A stretch of DNA of 64,000 nucleotides from Rugalucina vietnamica (Eukaryota > Mollusca > Bivalvia > Lucinida > Lucinidae), in contig OZ024869.1 of the NCBI GenBank assembly GCA_964017185.1, positions 8,330,501-8,394,500 on the forward strand, read 5' to 3'. A program made the position numbers and the translations under genes. The number at the start of each line of letters is the position of its first letter. Positions within the stretch are counted from its first letter, which is position 1. The notes beneath the pieces are model-generated. The model saw nothing but the letters and a program-made list of their open reading frames with translations, ran no database searches and was not told the DNA's origin. Positions 13,401 through 27,400 of this stretch are shown in pieces.

Positions 13401-16400
13401 CGTCGTAGGCTCACGACACAGATATTTACCGATATCAACATGAATTAAATAAAATAGTGTGCTTGACCTGCCATTAATAGTAACGACGGTAAATCTGGTA
13501 TAAACGAGAGGGTGTTGAGGATGGTGCTCTTATAGCTTGGAAAAGAAGTATTTTCACTATTGTGGATAACCGTATAAACTTTTATTCACAAAATACTAAG
13601 GTACAAGTAGGCAAAGATCAGGAAAAGGCGCAATCAGAAAAAGACTCCCACTCCAAAAACCGAGGTGGGAAAAAACCAAACTAACAATCAGGTACTTATA
13701 CCATGAAACATATCGTAAGCCGAATGAGCAGCTATTTTCCCAATAGGTGGCCACTCAGTTACCTTAACTTAACTAAAAATATGAAAACATACATAAGGCG
13801 CCAACAGCACAAAAAAAATTTATACACCAAAACATAAAACAAAAAGAACCACCACAGAAGTATCGACTTGGAACGATCAGTAACACAAAGTTACTGGCGG
13901 GCTTAAACCGGTTTTACATGGCCATAACCTCACCCTCAGCTTCTGCAGTGGTTCATAACATTTAGTTAGTTATTCGGTCCTCGTGGTGAATCTCTAACTA
14001 GTCAATGAATCATCAAGAACAAACAAATAAATCATGATAAACATCCTGATGAATCAAAAACCAGGACTCACAGACTGAGTAAGCTGCCCGACGATGGAGA
14101 TCCCTGGGCGCCGAATAACCTACTAACTCCGGAGCAAAAGAAAAACACCAGTTGGACCCCGGTGGGCCAAGCAACAGACAAGAAGCTCCGGCCCCAACCA
14201 ACTAAAATGAATAGCTTTATGTCGGGGCCATCATAGAGTCTGACGCCCGACCCACCGGCGTGCAATTAAAGAAGGCAGCATAGTTATCAACCATGATTGG
14301 GTTAAAAACTAAGCATGCAGACTGTCGCATAACATTCAAGTTATAACCTATACGTCTGTAACGTGTTATGATTTTTCTGAACTGAAAAGAAAAATCATTA
14401 ATTCCTTTAAGTTTCTTAAATTTGTAAACCAAGTCACCATAAAATTCAGGTTCCGAAAGGCCCTCACTTAAAAGCGTCTTTAACCCAACATTATATTTGG
14501 AAATCAATTCATAGTGTCTACGATAAAATTTAGAAAATGTTTTTCGAAGTTTATGATACCGATAGCCCTGTTGGAGAAGTTTTGCCGTTAAACATTTATT
14601 TCGAGCATTGAAGTCTGTAACATGATTGCAGACTCTAGCAAACCTAATAAGTTGCGAAATGTATACACCATAAGAAGCACGACGAGGAACGTCACCATCC
14701 AAAAAAGGAAAATTTACTATATCAAAATCAAAGTCATCGCGCTTGTCATAAATTTTAGAAGAAACAAATCCATTTGCAACAGAAAGATGTAGATCTAAAA
14801 AGGGGGCTTCAGTATCTGAGATATTGGCTTTGTTCAACTGAAGTTCAGGTGGATAAATTTGATTGACCATACCTTCAAAATAGGGGTTGTCAATGTTCAA
14901 AAGGTCATCGAGGTACCTAGATGTGGAATTAAAAGCCTCGATAACATCAGCTTGATTATCATGGTTAAGAGAATCCATGAAATCTCTTTCGTAGCAGTAT
15001 AAAAATAAATCAGCTACGAGAGGTGCGCAATTTGTACCCATCGGAATTCCAACAATTTGTCTGTATAACTTGGTCCCAAATCTAATATAAATATTATCAA
15101 GAAGATAGGATAAGGCGTCGCATACATTCTGACATGACCAAAGTGTATACCGACTTTGGTCAGAGGAAGTGAAAAAAGCCTTTCTGTCATTACATGCCAA
15201 ATAAAGTGAACCATAGTTTTTTAATGCCCTTTTGAAGGTCCACTCTATCAAATCCAGAAGTTTTTCTTTAATTAGATTATGTGGTAATGTTGTATACAGA
15301 GTAGAAAAATCATATGTGGACAAGCTTGTCGCACGGAACCCTCTACACTTCAATTTACTGAGCACCTCACCAGAATTTTTAATTGACCAAAACCAATTTT
15401 TATTTGAAGTTTCATACACTGTCTCACAGTATCTTATAACATGAGATTTGATAGCAGTAAGACAGGAAGTTAATAATTTAGAAAGTTCAGTGGTAGTACA
15501 AGAGCTAGAATTTGCAATAAATCTAGCTTTGTATGGTCTTTTGTGAAGCTTAGGTAACCAATACATCGTAGGAAGTTTGTCTTGGCCTTCATTGACACAA
15601 ACAGAAAACTTAACAGGTAAATCGTTTAAGTGGGCATTAACTACAGACACCTCCTCAGTATCTGTCTCCAGATAAGCCCTGGTACCATCAAGCTCCTGTT
15701 TTAAGGTGTTAATGTAGTGAAGCCTACAAACGACGACAACATTGTTTGCAGCTTTATCTGCCGGAACCAAGACATACTTTCTATGAAATTCTTGGATACC
15801 CTCCTTCAAATGCCTAAATGACGATTTGGGTTTAGGAGGTAAAAGATTAGTATTTTGTGAATAAAACTTAATACGTTTATCCACGATAGTGAATATACTT
15901 CTTTTCCATTCTTTACTAATCTTTTACCGCCTAAACCCAAATCGCCCTTTAGGCATTTGAAGCAGGGTATCCAAGAATTCCATTAAAAGTATGTCTTGGT
16001 TCCAGCAAACAAGTCCGCAAGCAATGTTGTTGTTATTTGTTGGCTTCTCTATATTAGCACCTTAAACAGGAGCTTGATGGTACCAGGGCTTATCAGGAGA
16101 CAGATACTGATGAAATGTCTGTAGTTAGTGCTCACTTAAATGAATTACCTGTTAAGTTTTCTGTTTGTGTCAATGAAGGCCAAGACAAACTTCCTACGAT
16201 GTATTAGTTACCTAAGCTTCACAAAAGACCGTACAAAGTTCGATTTATTGCTAATTCTAGTTCCTGTACTACCATTGAACTTTCTAAATTATTAACTTCC
16301 TGTCTTACTGCTATCAAATCTCATGTCATGCGATACTGTGAGACGGTGTATGAAACTTCAAATAAAAACTGGTTTTGGCCAGATCCTCAGCAAATTGAAG

Positions 16401-18450
16401 TGTAGAGGGTTCCGTGCGACGAGCTTGTCCACATACGATATTTCTACTCTGTATACCATATTGTCACATAATCTGATGAAAGAAAAAATCGATTTCATAG
16501 TGTGGACATTCAAAAGAGCATTGAAAACCTATGGTTCACTTTATTTGGCCTGTAATGACCGAAAAACTAGTTTCACTTCCTCTGACCAAAGTCGATATAC
16601 ACTTTGGTCATGTCAGAATGTATGCGATGCCTTATCCTATCTCCTGGATAGTATTTATATTAGATTCGGACCCAAGTTATACAGACAGGGTGTTGGAATC
16701 CCGGTGGGTACAAATTGCGCCCCACTCGTAGCTGATCTATTTTTATACTGCTACGAAAAAGATTTCATGGATTCTCTTAACCATGACAACCAAGCTGATG
16801 TTATCAAGACTTTTAATTCGACTTCTAGGTACATGTACCTCGATGACCTTTTGAACTGTATCGTGCAGCCGAGCTAGCAACAGAAAATTCACTCACTGCT
16901 ACTAAATGCAGTGAACAAAATAAAATATCCGAGCGGTTACAATATAGATAAACAAGACAACCTCTCTTTGTTGTCTCAAAACACTTGAACGATTGCACTT
17001 TCAAAATATCAGCGTTTTCCTAACACTGATAGATATAAACTAATTTTTCTCTGGGCTATCTAGCCGATGATTTAATATTTTCACACATATATTCAAGTAA
17101 GAAATGATTACTATTTATGATTGGATATGTACTTTAAATCACTTAAAAATTTGCTTCTTAAAACGAAATGATCTAGCTCAAATGTCACATCCTATTTCTT
17201 GCACTGAACCTAAACTATTGCCAGAACTCTTAGTAAGCCTTACATCAGTTAACTTAATCAAATATATCCACTATCTCCTCAAACCTTATCCGCAAACTCA
17301 ACACTACTACCTCACTTGTAACTAAATAAGAACACCTCTACCTTAGTATACAGCTTGGTAAATTGTTACCTCGTCGTCTTAAGTTAACTACACTGAACCG
17401 TTAAGGCATGGTACAGTAGCTATCTGTTTCCAGACAAGCTACCTGGAGCCTTCATATTTGGTATACTGGTTGGGACTGAGAAGAAGATCACCTGATTAAC
17501 TTTTGAGGCCTTTCCGTCAAATTTTGACAAAAAAAAAAAAAACAAAAAAAAAAACTCTATTTTGAAATTTTTACTCCATTTCTAACTTGTATGCAAAAAG
17601 CTTACATTCTGTCTCTGGATCGCGGTCAAAAACAGAGGCAACCAAACAGCTTCTTCAGGAAATTAAATTTCACTTCATTCAAATGAAATAAATGAATCAT
17701 ACAAGCTGCCAGTTTAGGGACAAGCATACAGTTGGGGGCATAGTGTTTTACAAACACGCATTTCTAGTCATATCTTATTAAGTTTGGGTAACTGAGTGGC
17801 CGCCTACTGGGAAAAAGCTGTTTACTCGGCTTACGATATATTTTCTCAGTATACGGAGATAAAATTTGATAAAATCTAAAAGTAACTTTAACAGTGTAAA
17901 ATATGAGCACTCCCCTTACGAAAAATGTCTTTTTCTAAAAAATTCTACACCTTCATCAAACACAAGGAAACAGACACCACAGGTAGCAAAACATTGAAGA
18001 AAAATGGATCCTCGGTCAATGTCCTAAGCTAAATTAGCAAAATTACAACCTAACTCGAGGAAAAAAGGAATCAATGCTATTAATCCATGACCTTAATATG
18101 TATATGTATACCATGTATTCTCGGAATCGTAAATCAGAAATTGCCAAACGATCAGGAAAACATGTCCGTGCAATAACACGCCATTAAACCCCACTTTTAT
18201 ACAGAAAAACTGGGGCTTGCAGGGGGCGGTTCTAACTTGTACCCACAATCAATGATTTGAGCAAAAATAAGAAAAATACCAAAAATTTTCTACAGATTTT
18301 TTTTTCTCATTTTTTACAACTTCAAAAATCTCTGTATATTGCATGGACATGTTTTCGTAATGGTTACGTCCAGAACATGCTTTGGTTGGCCTCAATTATT
18401 CTCATACCATATTAAACTATATTATTGCTTTCTATTCTTCAAAAAATTTT

Positions 18451-18481
<31 letters not shown>

Positions 18482-21400
18482 TAAATAAATGTACGTACGA
18501 GTATATAGTCTAGTAAAACTGGGGTATTCAGGGGTATACATTTTGTCTTATTTTTGATTTTTGATGCAAAACATTGCGCAATATGGCCAATACTACATGT
18601 ACATGTACATCCCTTTGAACGTTTTTACTGCTTCCAAAGGATCAAGCTTTTAAATTGTATATGCTGTTACTGCAGCTGGCGTTGTGCCGTGTGGCGGCCC
18701 TAAAAAGTCTCCCAGTGCAGATTACATTATTTCTTTCGGTCCTTTGAGATATGTTAGAATATTCAGAATAATAAAAATGTAGTTTAGAGCCATCTTCTAA
18801 ACAATGTTTTAATTATTTGACCCCGTTTAGGCATTTTTCTTTGATTTAGACTTATCTTGTCTAAATGTTTGAAACTGCCGTATATCTGGCTATCGTCGCC
18901 GGTTTATAAAGGGTCACTGATGAAGGTTCAGTACCCGAAATTGCGCAATATGAACCATACTACATCCCTTTGAACGTTTTCTGTTTTACCAAAGGATCAA
19001 GCTTTTATATTTTATTTGTGGTTACTCGTTAGTACCGTAAAAATATTAGATTTTTTATATTTTTTTCTGATTGCATATGCAATTTTTACAGCTATAAAAA
19101 TCTCTGTACATTGCATGGGCAAGTTTTTTAATGACTACATTATCATGCAAAAAGACAAGCATCAAATAAATAGCAAACAACGAAATGGACCATATGTCTC
19201 ACTGTGCTAGGAACATTCTGTTGGCATTTGCTCTTTGAGGCAAAATAATTTGGACTGATTACATAACAGAGCAATATGCAAATCCAGGTTTGTAGTTAAG
19301 AGTGGTTTTAATTCAATCTTGTTTGAAATTAACGAGATGCGGCAACGATATCTTGGCATGAGAGCATTCCGTCAATTGTCAATTGTCAATACGACGTTTA
19401 ATTTCGGGTTCACCGATTTTGAATTCTTGACAATTCCTTGTTCTAATTAGAAAGAGAGATGCGTTCTAAAGAAAATATTCATTGACTTAACATTCAAGAT
19501 AGATTTGCTTATTGGATTACATGCGTTGCATTATTGCTTTAAAATTAACCCGTAGGACAATTCTTATTTAGAACAGAAAGCAATGGCAATCACAATGCAA
19601 TTTAATAACGAATCGGACTAATGTTAATGAAAGCAAACATGTTCAAAACAACCTATCAGTTACTATGGCAAAGGAGTTAAAACGCCCATGTAAAATACAG
19701 AGGTTTTGAGACATGCAAAAATATAAAAAAAATCCGTTGAAAAATTTTGGTATGTTTGTATTTTGCTCAAAAGATTGATTATGGGTAAAAAAAAAAGAGT
19801 TCCCACAATCTATGTTTTAGAGCAAAAATATGAAAATAAGGTATACCCTACATAACCCACTTAAACTATACTCACGGAACTATACTCACAGACTTTAAAA
19901 ACGCGGCAACACTTCTTCTTGTCACAAATTAGGATTTTTCCGAAAAATATTCATTGAGCTGAAAAGTACAAATATAAATTAAAACTGAGATCCTTTAAGA
20001 GCAGTGAACACATTAATAAGAAAGGGGATGGGCCATACCGCGGTTTCGACTATTGAAGTCTCGTCAGTGACCCTTTAGATTTGGCAACATGGAGCCAACG
20101 AGAATTACTGAAATCAGTTTGCTCAACTTCAATACCAAAAACGAAATGCCAGTGTATGTGATTAACGCCATACAGTATGATTTCAAGCGTTACCAAAATT
20201 TCAACAAAAATAAATTGCGTAATAGGTCAAAGGGGACAAAAATACTACTTTAAGTCCAACAAGAAACACCAAGACCCAAACGAATGCTCTTGGTAGGCTT
20301 TCATTTTCGAACACATTTTATAGGCACTGGACTAACGTAAAAGTACCAAAACGTTTGGTGCTGTCATCGAATGCCTCTTTGCTTTGACGTCAGCGAAAAA
20401 CGCTAGCGCCTTAAACGACATTGATAGAAAGCGCCAATGTTTATTTTGCTTTTTCTTGTGCTTTAGGTTGTTAGCTATCACCAGAGATGTTTTGCTTTCA
20501 CAAAATCACTTTCTTGTAGCCACTGTTACAGTCACATAATTCAGAAACCAAAATGCTTTCATCTACATTCGTTAATAAGGCCCAGGAAGTAAATCGTGGT
20601 TTATGATATGAACACGAATTCATCAGGATAACATGTCCGTGTAATGTATACCCCCTTGAACCCCACTTTTATATAGAAAAACTGGGGTTTGCAAGGGTTT
20701 AGCTATTTTTCTTATTTTTGTTCCAAAACATAGATTGTGGGTACTCGTTAGAACCGCCTCGGCGAGTCCGGGTAAATTAGTGGCCACCTATTGGGAAGTA
20801 GCTGTATATTCGGCTTACAAATATGTTTTCTGGCATATGTACCTGATTGTCAATGTAGTTTTTTTACTGTTTCGGTTTGTGGAGTGAGACCAGTGATTGC
20901 GCCATTTGCAACGTGTCGTTGTTTTCCTTTAACTTTTTAGGTCCGACCTTGAGGTTATATTTTTTTGCAAGCTCAACTGCTCATGGATATTGAAATAGTC
21001 AAAATTAGTGGAAAATCATGTTCAGAACTAAAAAATACTATAAATGTTAAAATGCCAGCAATTGTTGGCATTTTAATATTTCTGAGCAAGATAAATTTTA
21101 GTCTCAGCTGACTTGAGCATGAAAAAAATTTTATAACCTCGGGACCAGGTCCACATTGTAGGTTAATCGACTGCCACAGTAATAGACTTTACCACACTGA
21201 AACAGGTCTATACCAAATCTAACAACCAAATAATTGTGGCATTACGACAAAATCACAACTTAATAGCTTTTTAACAGGGACAAGACACTCAATTGCAATC
21301 GAGGCAGCTTATGTTCTATTACAGATGGACGTAATTTGTCAGGATTTGCCTGGAATAATTTACTTATTCTAATAACCTTGGCATGGAAAAAAAAACCTGC

Positions 21401-24400
21401 ACACAGCAAAACGCAATGGTTGAATACTTTTTGATATGACAGTACAAATTCATATCTCCAACTTATCAGTCAGATCAAACGTATTACCTGTCTACATAAT
21501 TAAATCTGATACCTTTAGCTTTATTAAGCATTAACATTGTGAAAACTTGTCTATGAAGAATTTTCACTCCCATAAAAAAGGTCCACAATCTGTGTTATGC
21601 ACGTATGGTTGCGAGTCCGTGTGCTACATTTTTGTGGTGCCATATTGCCGTAAAATATATGAATAACAAATGAATTATGGACAGACTTACGTCGAGAAAT
21701 GGGCATAGAATGTAGTTCAATAGCACACGAATGTTCCTGAAAGTTGTTGTATAATGTTTAACAATGATTGTATGTTTACATACAGGTGATAATACTGAGT
21801 TTTTTAATAATTTTATTTTTGAATAGTCTTCGAAAAACATTTTCTAAATTTTATCGTAGACACTATGAATTGATTTCCAAATATAATGTTGGGTTAACGA
21901 CGCTTTTAAGTGAGGGCCTTTCGGAACCTGAATTTTATGGTGACTTGGTTTACAAATTTAAGAAACTTAAAGGAATTAATAATTTTTCTTTTCAGTTCAG
22001 AAAAATCATAACACGTTACAGACGTATAGGTTATAACTTGAATGTTATGCGACAGTCTGCATGCTTAGTTTTTAACCCAATCATGGTTGATAACTATGCT
22101 GCCTTCTTTAATTGCACGCCGGTGGGTCGGGCATCAGACTCTATGATGGCCCCGACATAAAGCTATTCATTTTAGTTGGTTGGGGCCGGAGCTTCTTGTC
22201 TGTTGCTTGGCCCACCGGGGTCCAGCTGGTGTTTTTCTTTTACTCCGGAGTTAGTAGGTTATTCGGCGCCCAGGGATCTCCATCGTCGGGTAGCTTACTC
22301 AGTCTGTGAGTCCTGGTTTTTGATTCATCAGGATGTTTATCATGATTTATTTGTTTGTTCTTGATGATTCATTGACTAGTTAGAGATTCACCACGAGGAC
22401 CGAATAACTAACTAAATGTTATGAACCACTGCAGAAGCTGAGGGTGAGGTTATGGCCATGTAAAACCGGTTTAAGCCCGCCAGTAACTTTGTGTTACAGA
22501 TCGTTCCAAGTCGATACTTCTGTGGTGGTTCTTTTTGTTTTATGTCTTGGTGTTTTAAACATTTTTGTGCTGTTGGCGCCTTATGTATGTTTTCATATTT
22601 TTAGTTAAGTTAAGGTAACTGAGTGGCCACCTATTGGGAAAATAGCTGCTCATTCGGCTTACGATATGTTTCATGGTATGAGTGCCTGATTGTTAGTTTG
22701 GTTTTTTCCCTCCTCGGTTTTTGGAGTGGGAATTATTTTCTGATTGCGCCTTTTCCTGATCTTTGCCTACTTGTACCTTCTGATAGTTCTTATTGTAAGA
22801 TCGATGTATTGTGTTACAAAACGTGACACGATTGCATCTTTAAACAAACTGAGTTTGTAGTATCTGAACGTCTACACATAGCAAATGTATGAACAAAAAG
22901 GGCAACAAAAATTGGCTGCTGGGGAAAATTTTACGTTATTTAATTTTGCTGCTTTTGATTTGATGGGTTACGTCAGTGTTTGGTCAGTGATGTGTCGAAC
23001 TCGCCCCTATATGTCCTATATTACCGCACCAACGTCCCCTTCAATTCATCTGTTTGCCCTGAAAAGAAACAAAAATGGACACCGATTCCAGTTTGTGACG
23101 AAAAATTGGCAAAGCATAAGTGTCAGGTTTCTTAAGTCCTTAAGTATGCTCTGCAATATTTTTAATTGATAAAAGGCTGTTGTAATTTGGATAAGAAACG
23201 CAGCTTCAGGATGTAATTAACGGATCTATTCGAATATAAATGTGCACTTTTTATGGTCCGTCAGATGAGCGACGAATAACAAACTATCTTGATTGTATTT
23301 TCGATATCGTCGATAGCAATACTATGCGCCAGTAGATTACAAGTGCAAGAACGTCGGACAATCTTAATTAGAGAGAATACGTAGTTATGACATTTATGTA
23401 GAAGTAGAAACACATTTTTCCAAATGATGTACTGTGACAGTTTAAAATAGATATGTGTCTGGTCGTATTTAATTTAATAGAGACAGTTTCAATTTTATAA
23501 ATGGAGTCTGATGTATTACAGTGTAACTATCAAAATCAGACTATGGGACGCCGAACTACAGTTACTTAGCAGAAGAATTTCAGTTATCTGCCGACAGGAA
23601 GAGAATAAAGAAATTTCAGCATAAGCTGATAAGTGGATGACAACAATTTTCCCAAAGCAAATGATGATATCTTGATAACTTAGGGAAAGCACTTAAAGTG
23701 TGCGCACTTACCCATATTGTAACACTGCTGACTTCCAAAGATGGAGTGCAATGTCCTGCTAGGTAAATGTCAGACCATCGTGGAAACAAGAACAGTGCCA
23801 TGTGCAGATGCATTTTCTCTCGAGATATAAGCCCATGTCACTCAACTGACAATAGTTGTTTCACTGCATGTAAAGGAAGGAGGCTTTACCGAAGGAAGTT
23901 AATGCAGATGGGGCGTCGCAGAATGCGATGTCTGCTCTAGGGCTATACTTCTTGCCATTGTTTGTTTGTTTGTTGATTGAGGTTTAACGTCCCACCAACA
24001 ACTAAGGTCATATGGAGATGGGACCTCGGATTATAGTCCCAACCGACGGACTGGAGAAGCCCGGAATCGAACCTGCGACCCCTGGTTTACAAGGCGAGTG
24101 ACATAACCACTGCACTACGGAGGCTTCTGTTTCTTGCCTATGTCACATAATTATGACACCAGGCTTATTTGAGTGCAGATAGACTGGGCGTGCTATTAGA
24201 ATTTCCAGTGAGCAGCGACTACTAATTTGTCCAAAGAGAGTTTTCTACGAAGAATAAGAGGGGGGAAAGCGCTCTCGTTGCAAGAAGAAAACCCTCCCTA
24301 TACAATGACACCCTCAAAGTATATAGAACGCGATGCACAATCATGCATAAGTAGTATAAGAATGGTGAGAAAAACTCAGTCTAACTGCAACATGAAAACA

Positions 24401-27400
24401 AATAAGAAAGTATTTTCAGCATTTACATTTATCGGGATAAAAGCTACGTAAAAAGCATCAAACACATATCTGTTACGCCAGTATAAATTTTAGGAATGTT
24501 TGGAGTCACAAAAGAAGTACATGCTAAATTTGTGACTGGGCCTGATTATGTGTCGTTCATCTTTTATCCACTGTTAAAAATGTTTTTCATTTATTTTACA
24601 TAGGTACATGTACAGTAACTTGTTCCAGAATATATGATTTGCCTACTGAGGAACTAAGTTGTTTTGAATCTGTTAAAATTTAGAAGTAAGTGCACATCAG
24701 CTCCACGACTAGACCAAAATTTTTACGAATGCAGACTTCTAGTTTACATTTGACGAAGTAGTTTTAAAGGCTCAGGATTTTTTAAGTGCTTCAAAATGTA
24801 AAGTAAATCGAATTATGTTTTGCATATTTATGAGTTGTTTTATTATGCATGTTATGCTAGACAAGAAAATAGATCAGCGGATTCTAATCCGGTACGATTA
24901 AATATCCATTCTATAACTGGGGCTTTCTGAAAGAACGTTCCTTGTGCTGGATCAGAGGACGTTGCCTGATCTCATGTCTGACGTTTTAAGAAATATTTTT
25001 TTTTCCTAAATTTTCTTAACTCTTAACAAGACAACTTGAAATCAAATATTGTGAGATGCTTGAAACTGTAACAGCAAAGTTATCAACGAGTAGATGTGAT
25101 GTTGATGTTGTACATGATGAAATTGCCCCGTGTATCTTTAAAGCTTTAAATCAGCCAAAATCAGTATAGCGTTTAACAAAATTAAAACCGAAATTGAAAA
25201 AGTAAGCAGTACGTTTTACAAATAACTTAAAACACATGTATATTCTCGCAATCAAAAATCTATGCACGCTTAAACATGACAATACATGGATGAAGCAGAT
25301 CCAATACGATGAAGCACCGAAATCACACTGAAGGATTTTAAAAGCACGAAAGTGCTCTTCTACTTTGACCTTGTAAATTCGATTATTTCTTATCTGCCTG
25401 TACCAAGTCGGTTCTGTTGTGATTAATCCATCAGGAAAACATCTCCGTGAAATGTATAATCCCTTGAACCCCACTTTTATATAGAAAAAACTGGGGTTTG
25501 CAGTGGTATACCTATTTTTCTGATTTTTGCTCCAAAACATAGATTGTGGGTACTCGTTAGAACCGCCTCGGCGAGGTGGTTCTAGCGTGGACCCACAATC
25601 TATGTTTTGAGCAAAAATAAGAAAAACATCAAATTTTTCCTACTGAAAATTCTCATTTTTTACATATGAAAAAAAAATCTATATATTGCATGAGCAAGGT
25701 TTCGTAGTGTAAGTAAATTTTTATGTTGCCTACTTATCCTACTGTCTCTCTGTTGTACTCGTCACCTTTGTGTTTGGTTGATGGTAGACGGATGGCAACC
25801 TTTTTGAGAAAGAGTAACTTACGGCCACTCATGCTTTTCTGTCCTCTCATTAGTCTGTTGCTTAGAACATAAACAATGTTTGAAACTGTTGTTCTATTGA
25901 CTATCCTATTTATGTCAAATAAATTACATTTTAGCAATTCTGTAAAGATGGCAGGGCAGGAAATTGAGGTCCCGTCCATTTGGACACAGAAAATAGATGG
26001 ACAGCTTTTGCCCTCAGGCAGGGCAAATAATAGTACGACTATTGGACATTTGTTGTTAATCCCGCTGGACCATGTTGGAGAGAATCCGGCTCAGAGGCGA
26101 CGGACGACTTATATTTCTGCAGTATGCTTATAACTGACTGACCTACCATCCGATTACTGATTAATCATTTAGAAGGTCTGGGCTTACATGTATCCACGAA
26201 AGTGATTTATTCAAACGAACCATGCATATGAACCATGGTTGTGAATTTATATTTTAAATCACATTTCACATGTTATCACGTCCCAAGGTTGGGTAGAAGC
26301 CACGTAAATTAGGCAACGCCCCGATTTGAGGTGTTGATTGGGGCGTGAAGCAAGAAAAAAAGCGAATGATATTTTGTATCATGCACGCTTACGACTTTAA
26401 TCATGTTAATAAAAACTAGAATGTTAAAGATTGACATGCGAAAAGCAAGAAACAAAATGAACAACAAATAATGAAACGGATCGGTAACGCACCTAGCGCT
26501 CAAGGAAATTCTGTTTACATTTAAATTAATCTTTGAGGCAAAATTTTTGTGCTGATTACTCTTACATGACACAGAAAAGTATGCAAATTTGTCTTTGAAA
26601 TTGCGTGAGTGGTTTTAATCCAATCAGATTTTAAAATGAGGCGAAGCAGTAACATCTTGGCGTAGTGCGGCCCGTCGATTGTCGTTTATAAAAATTTAAT
26701 ATGACTTGGGACATGGGCTATGCAAAGGCACCAACCTGAGTAATCAGACTGTGTTTCTGCTTGATTTCTTGACAGTTTTGCTCTAAAGGTGGCTTTTCAC
26801 TTAACCCATATTTTACGAAGGGAATTTCTCATTATTATCATTTAGGAGAGTTCACTTTCATTTTGGGGGCACCAGGAGTGATTTTAAATTTCATTTTATT
26901 TTTTTATTGAAAGCCTCTTAGCAAACAGTATAGCCCCGGATGGGACGCCGCGTTCTGCGGCGTCCCATCGGGGGCTATACTGTTTGCCTATGTCCCGTAA
27001 AAAGGACGCCAGGCTTATACAAATTAATTATCTTTAGTGTGGTGTCCGCAAAGTTTGTGTTGTTGACAAATGTTATCTTCTATTGCGCAGCTCTCATTAA
27101 CCTGATTACCACTCCTTCAATTTCCTGGATTGAACTAGCAAAATAAGATGACGTTATGCTTTAACTACTTTTTCTAACCAGATTTCTGTCAGATTTTCAG
27201 CTAAAACATACCAATGGAAAAAGCATCACTTGCTGAAAAATGTACGCGATTAGGATTAACTCATTTAAGCCTGGCGTCCCTTTTATGGCACATAGGCAAA
27301 CAGAATAGCCCCAGATGTTACGCCGCAGAACGCGGCGTCCCATCTGGGGCTATTCTGTTTGCTTAGAGAATTTTCATCGAAAAATGAGATAAAAACTCAA

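Larger units (their letters stand above)
18510..19135 (+). mobile_element. MITE, CATYACGAAAAC family, split by a ribozyme-bearing element
   Basis: The left portion (ACTGGGGTATTCAGGGGTAT ... TTTTTGATGCAAAACA) ends at about 18567. The right portion resumes at about 19018 with GTGGTTACTCGTTAG and ends GCATGGGCAAGTTTTTTAAT then G. Intact family members read GCTCCAAAACATAGATTGTG there, so about 450 bp was inserted at this point. Confidence 0.7.

Noticed and set aside
13920..14216. Hammerhead ribozyme in the PLE tail (some PLEs carry one)
   Set aside because: The closest string in sense orientation is CTTGATGA rather than CTGATGA, and no correctly spaced GAAA with pairing stems was found.
14217..15884. 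LINE or LTR retrotransposon
   Set aside because: The PADKA region, the GIPMGTNCAP motif B and the absence of integrase, protease or APE domains fit Penelope-like elements instead. No LTRs flank it.
25151..25540. 129-residue minus-strand frame
   Set aside because: Half of it is MITE sequence; no homology recognised.
27296..27362. Rho-independent-type terminator hairpins (GC stem)
   Set aside because: Bacterial terminators are not relevant in a eukaryotic intron. The hairpins recur only inside fold-back elements.
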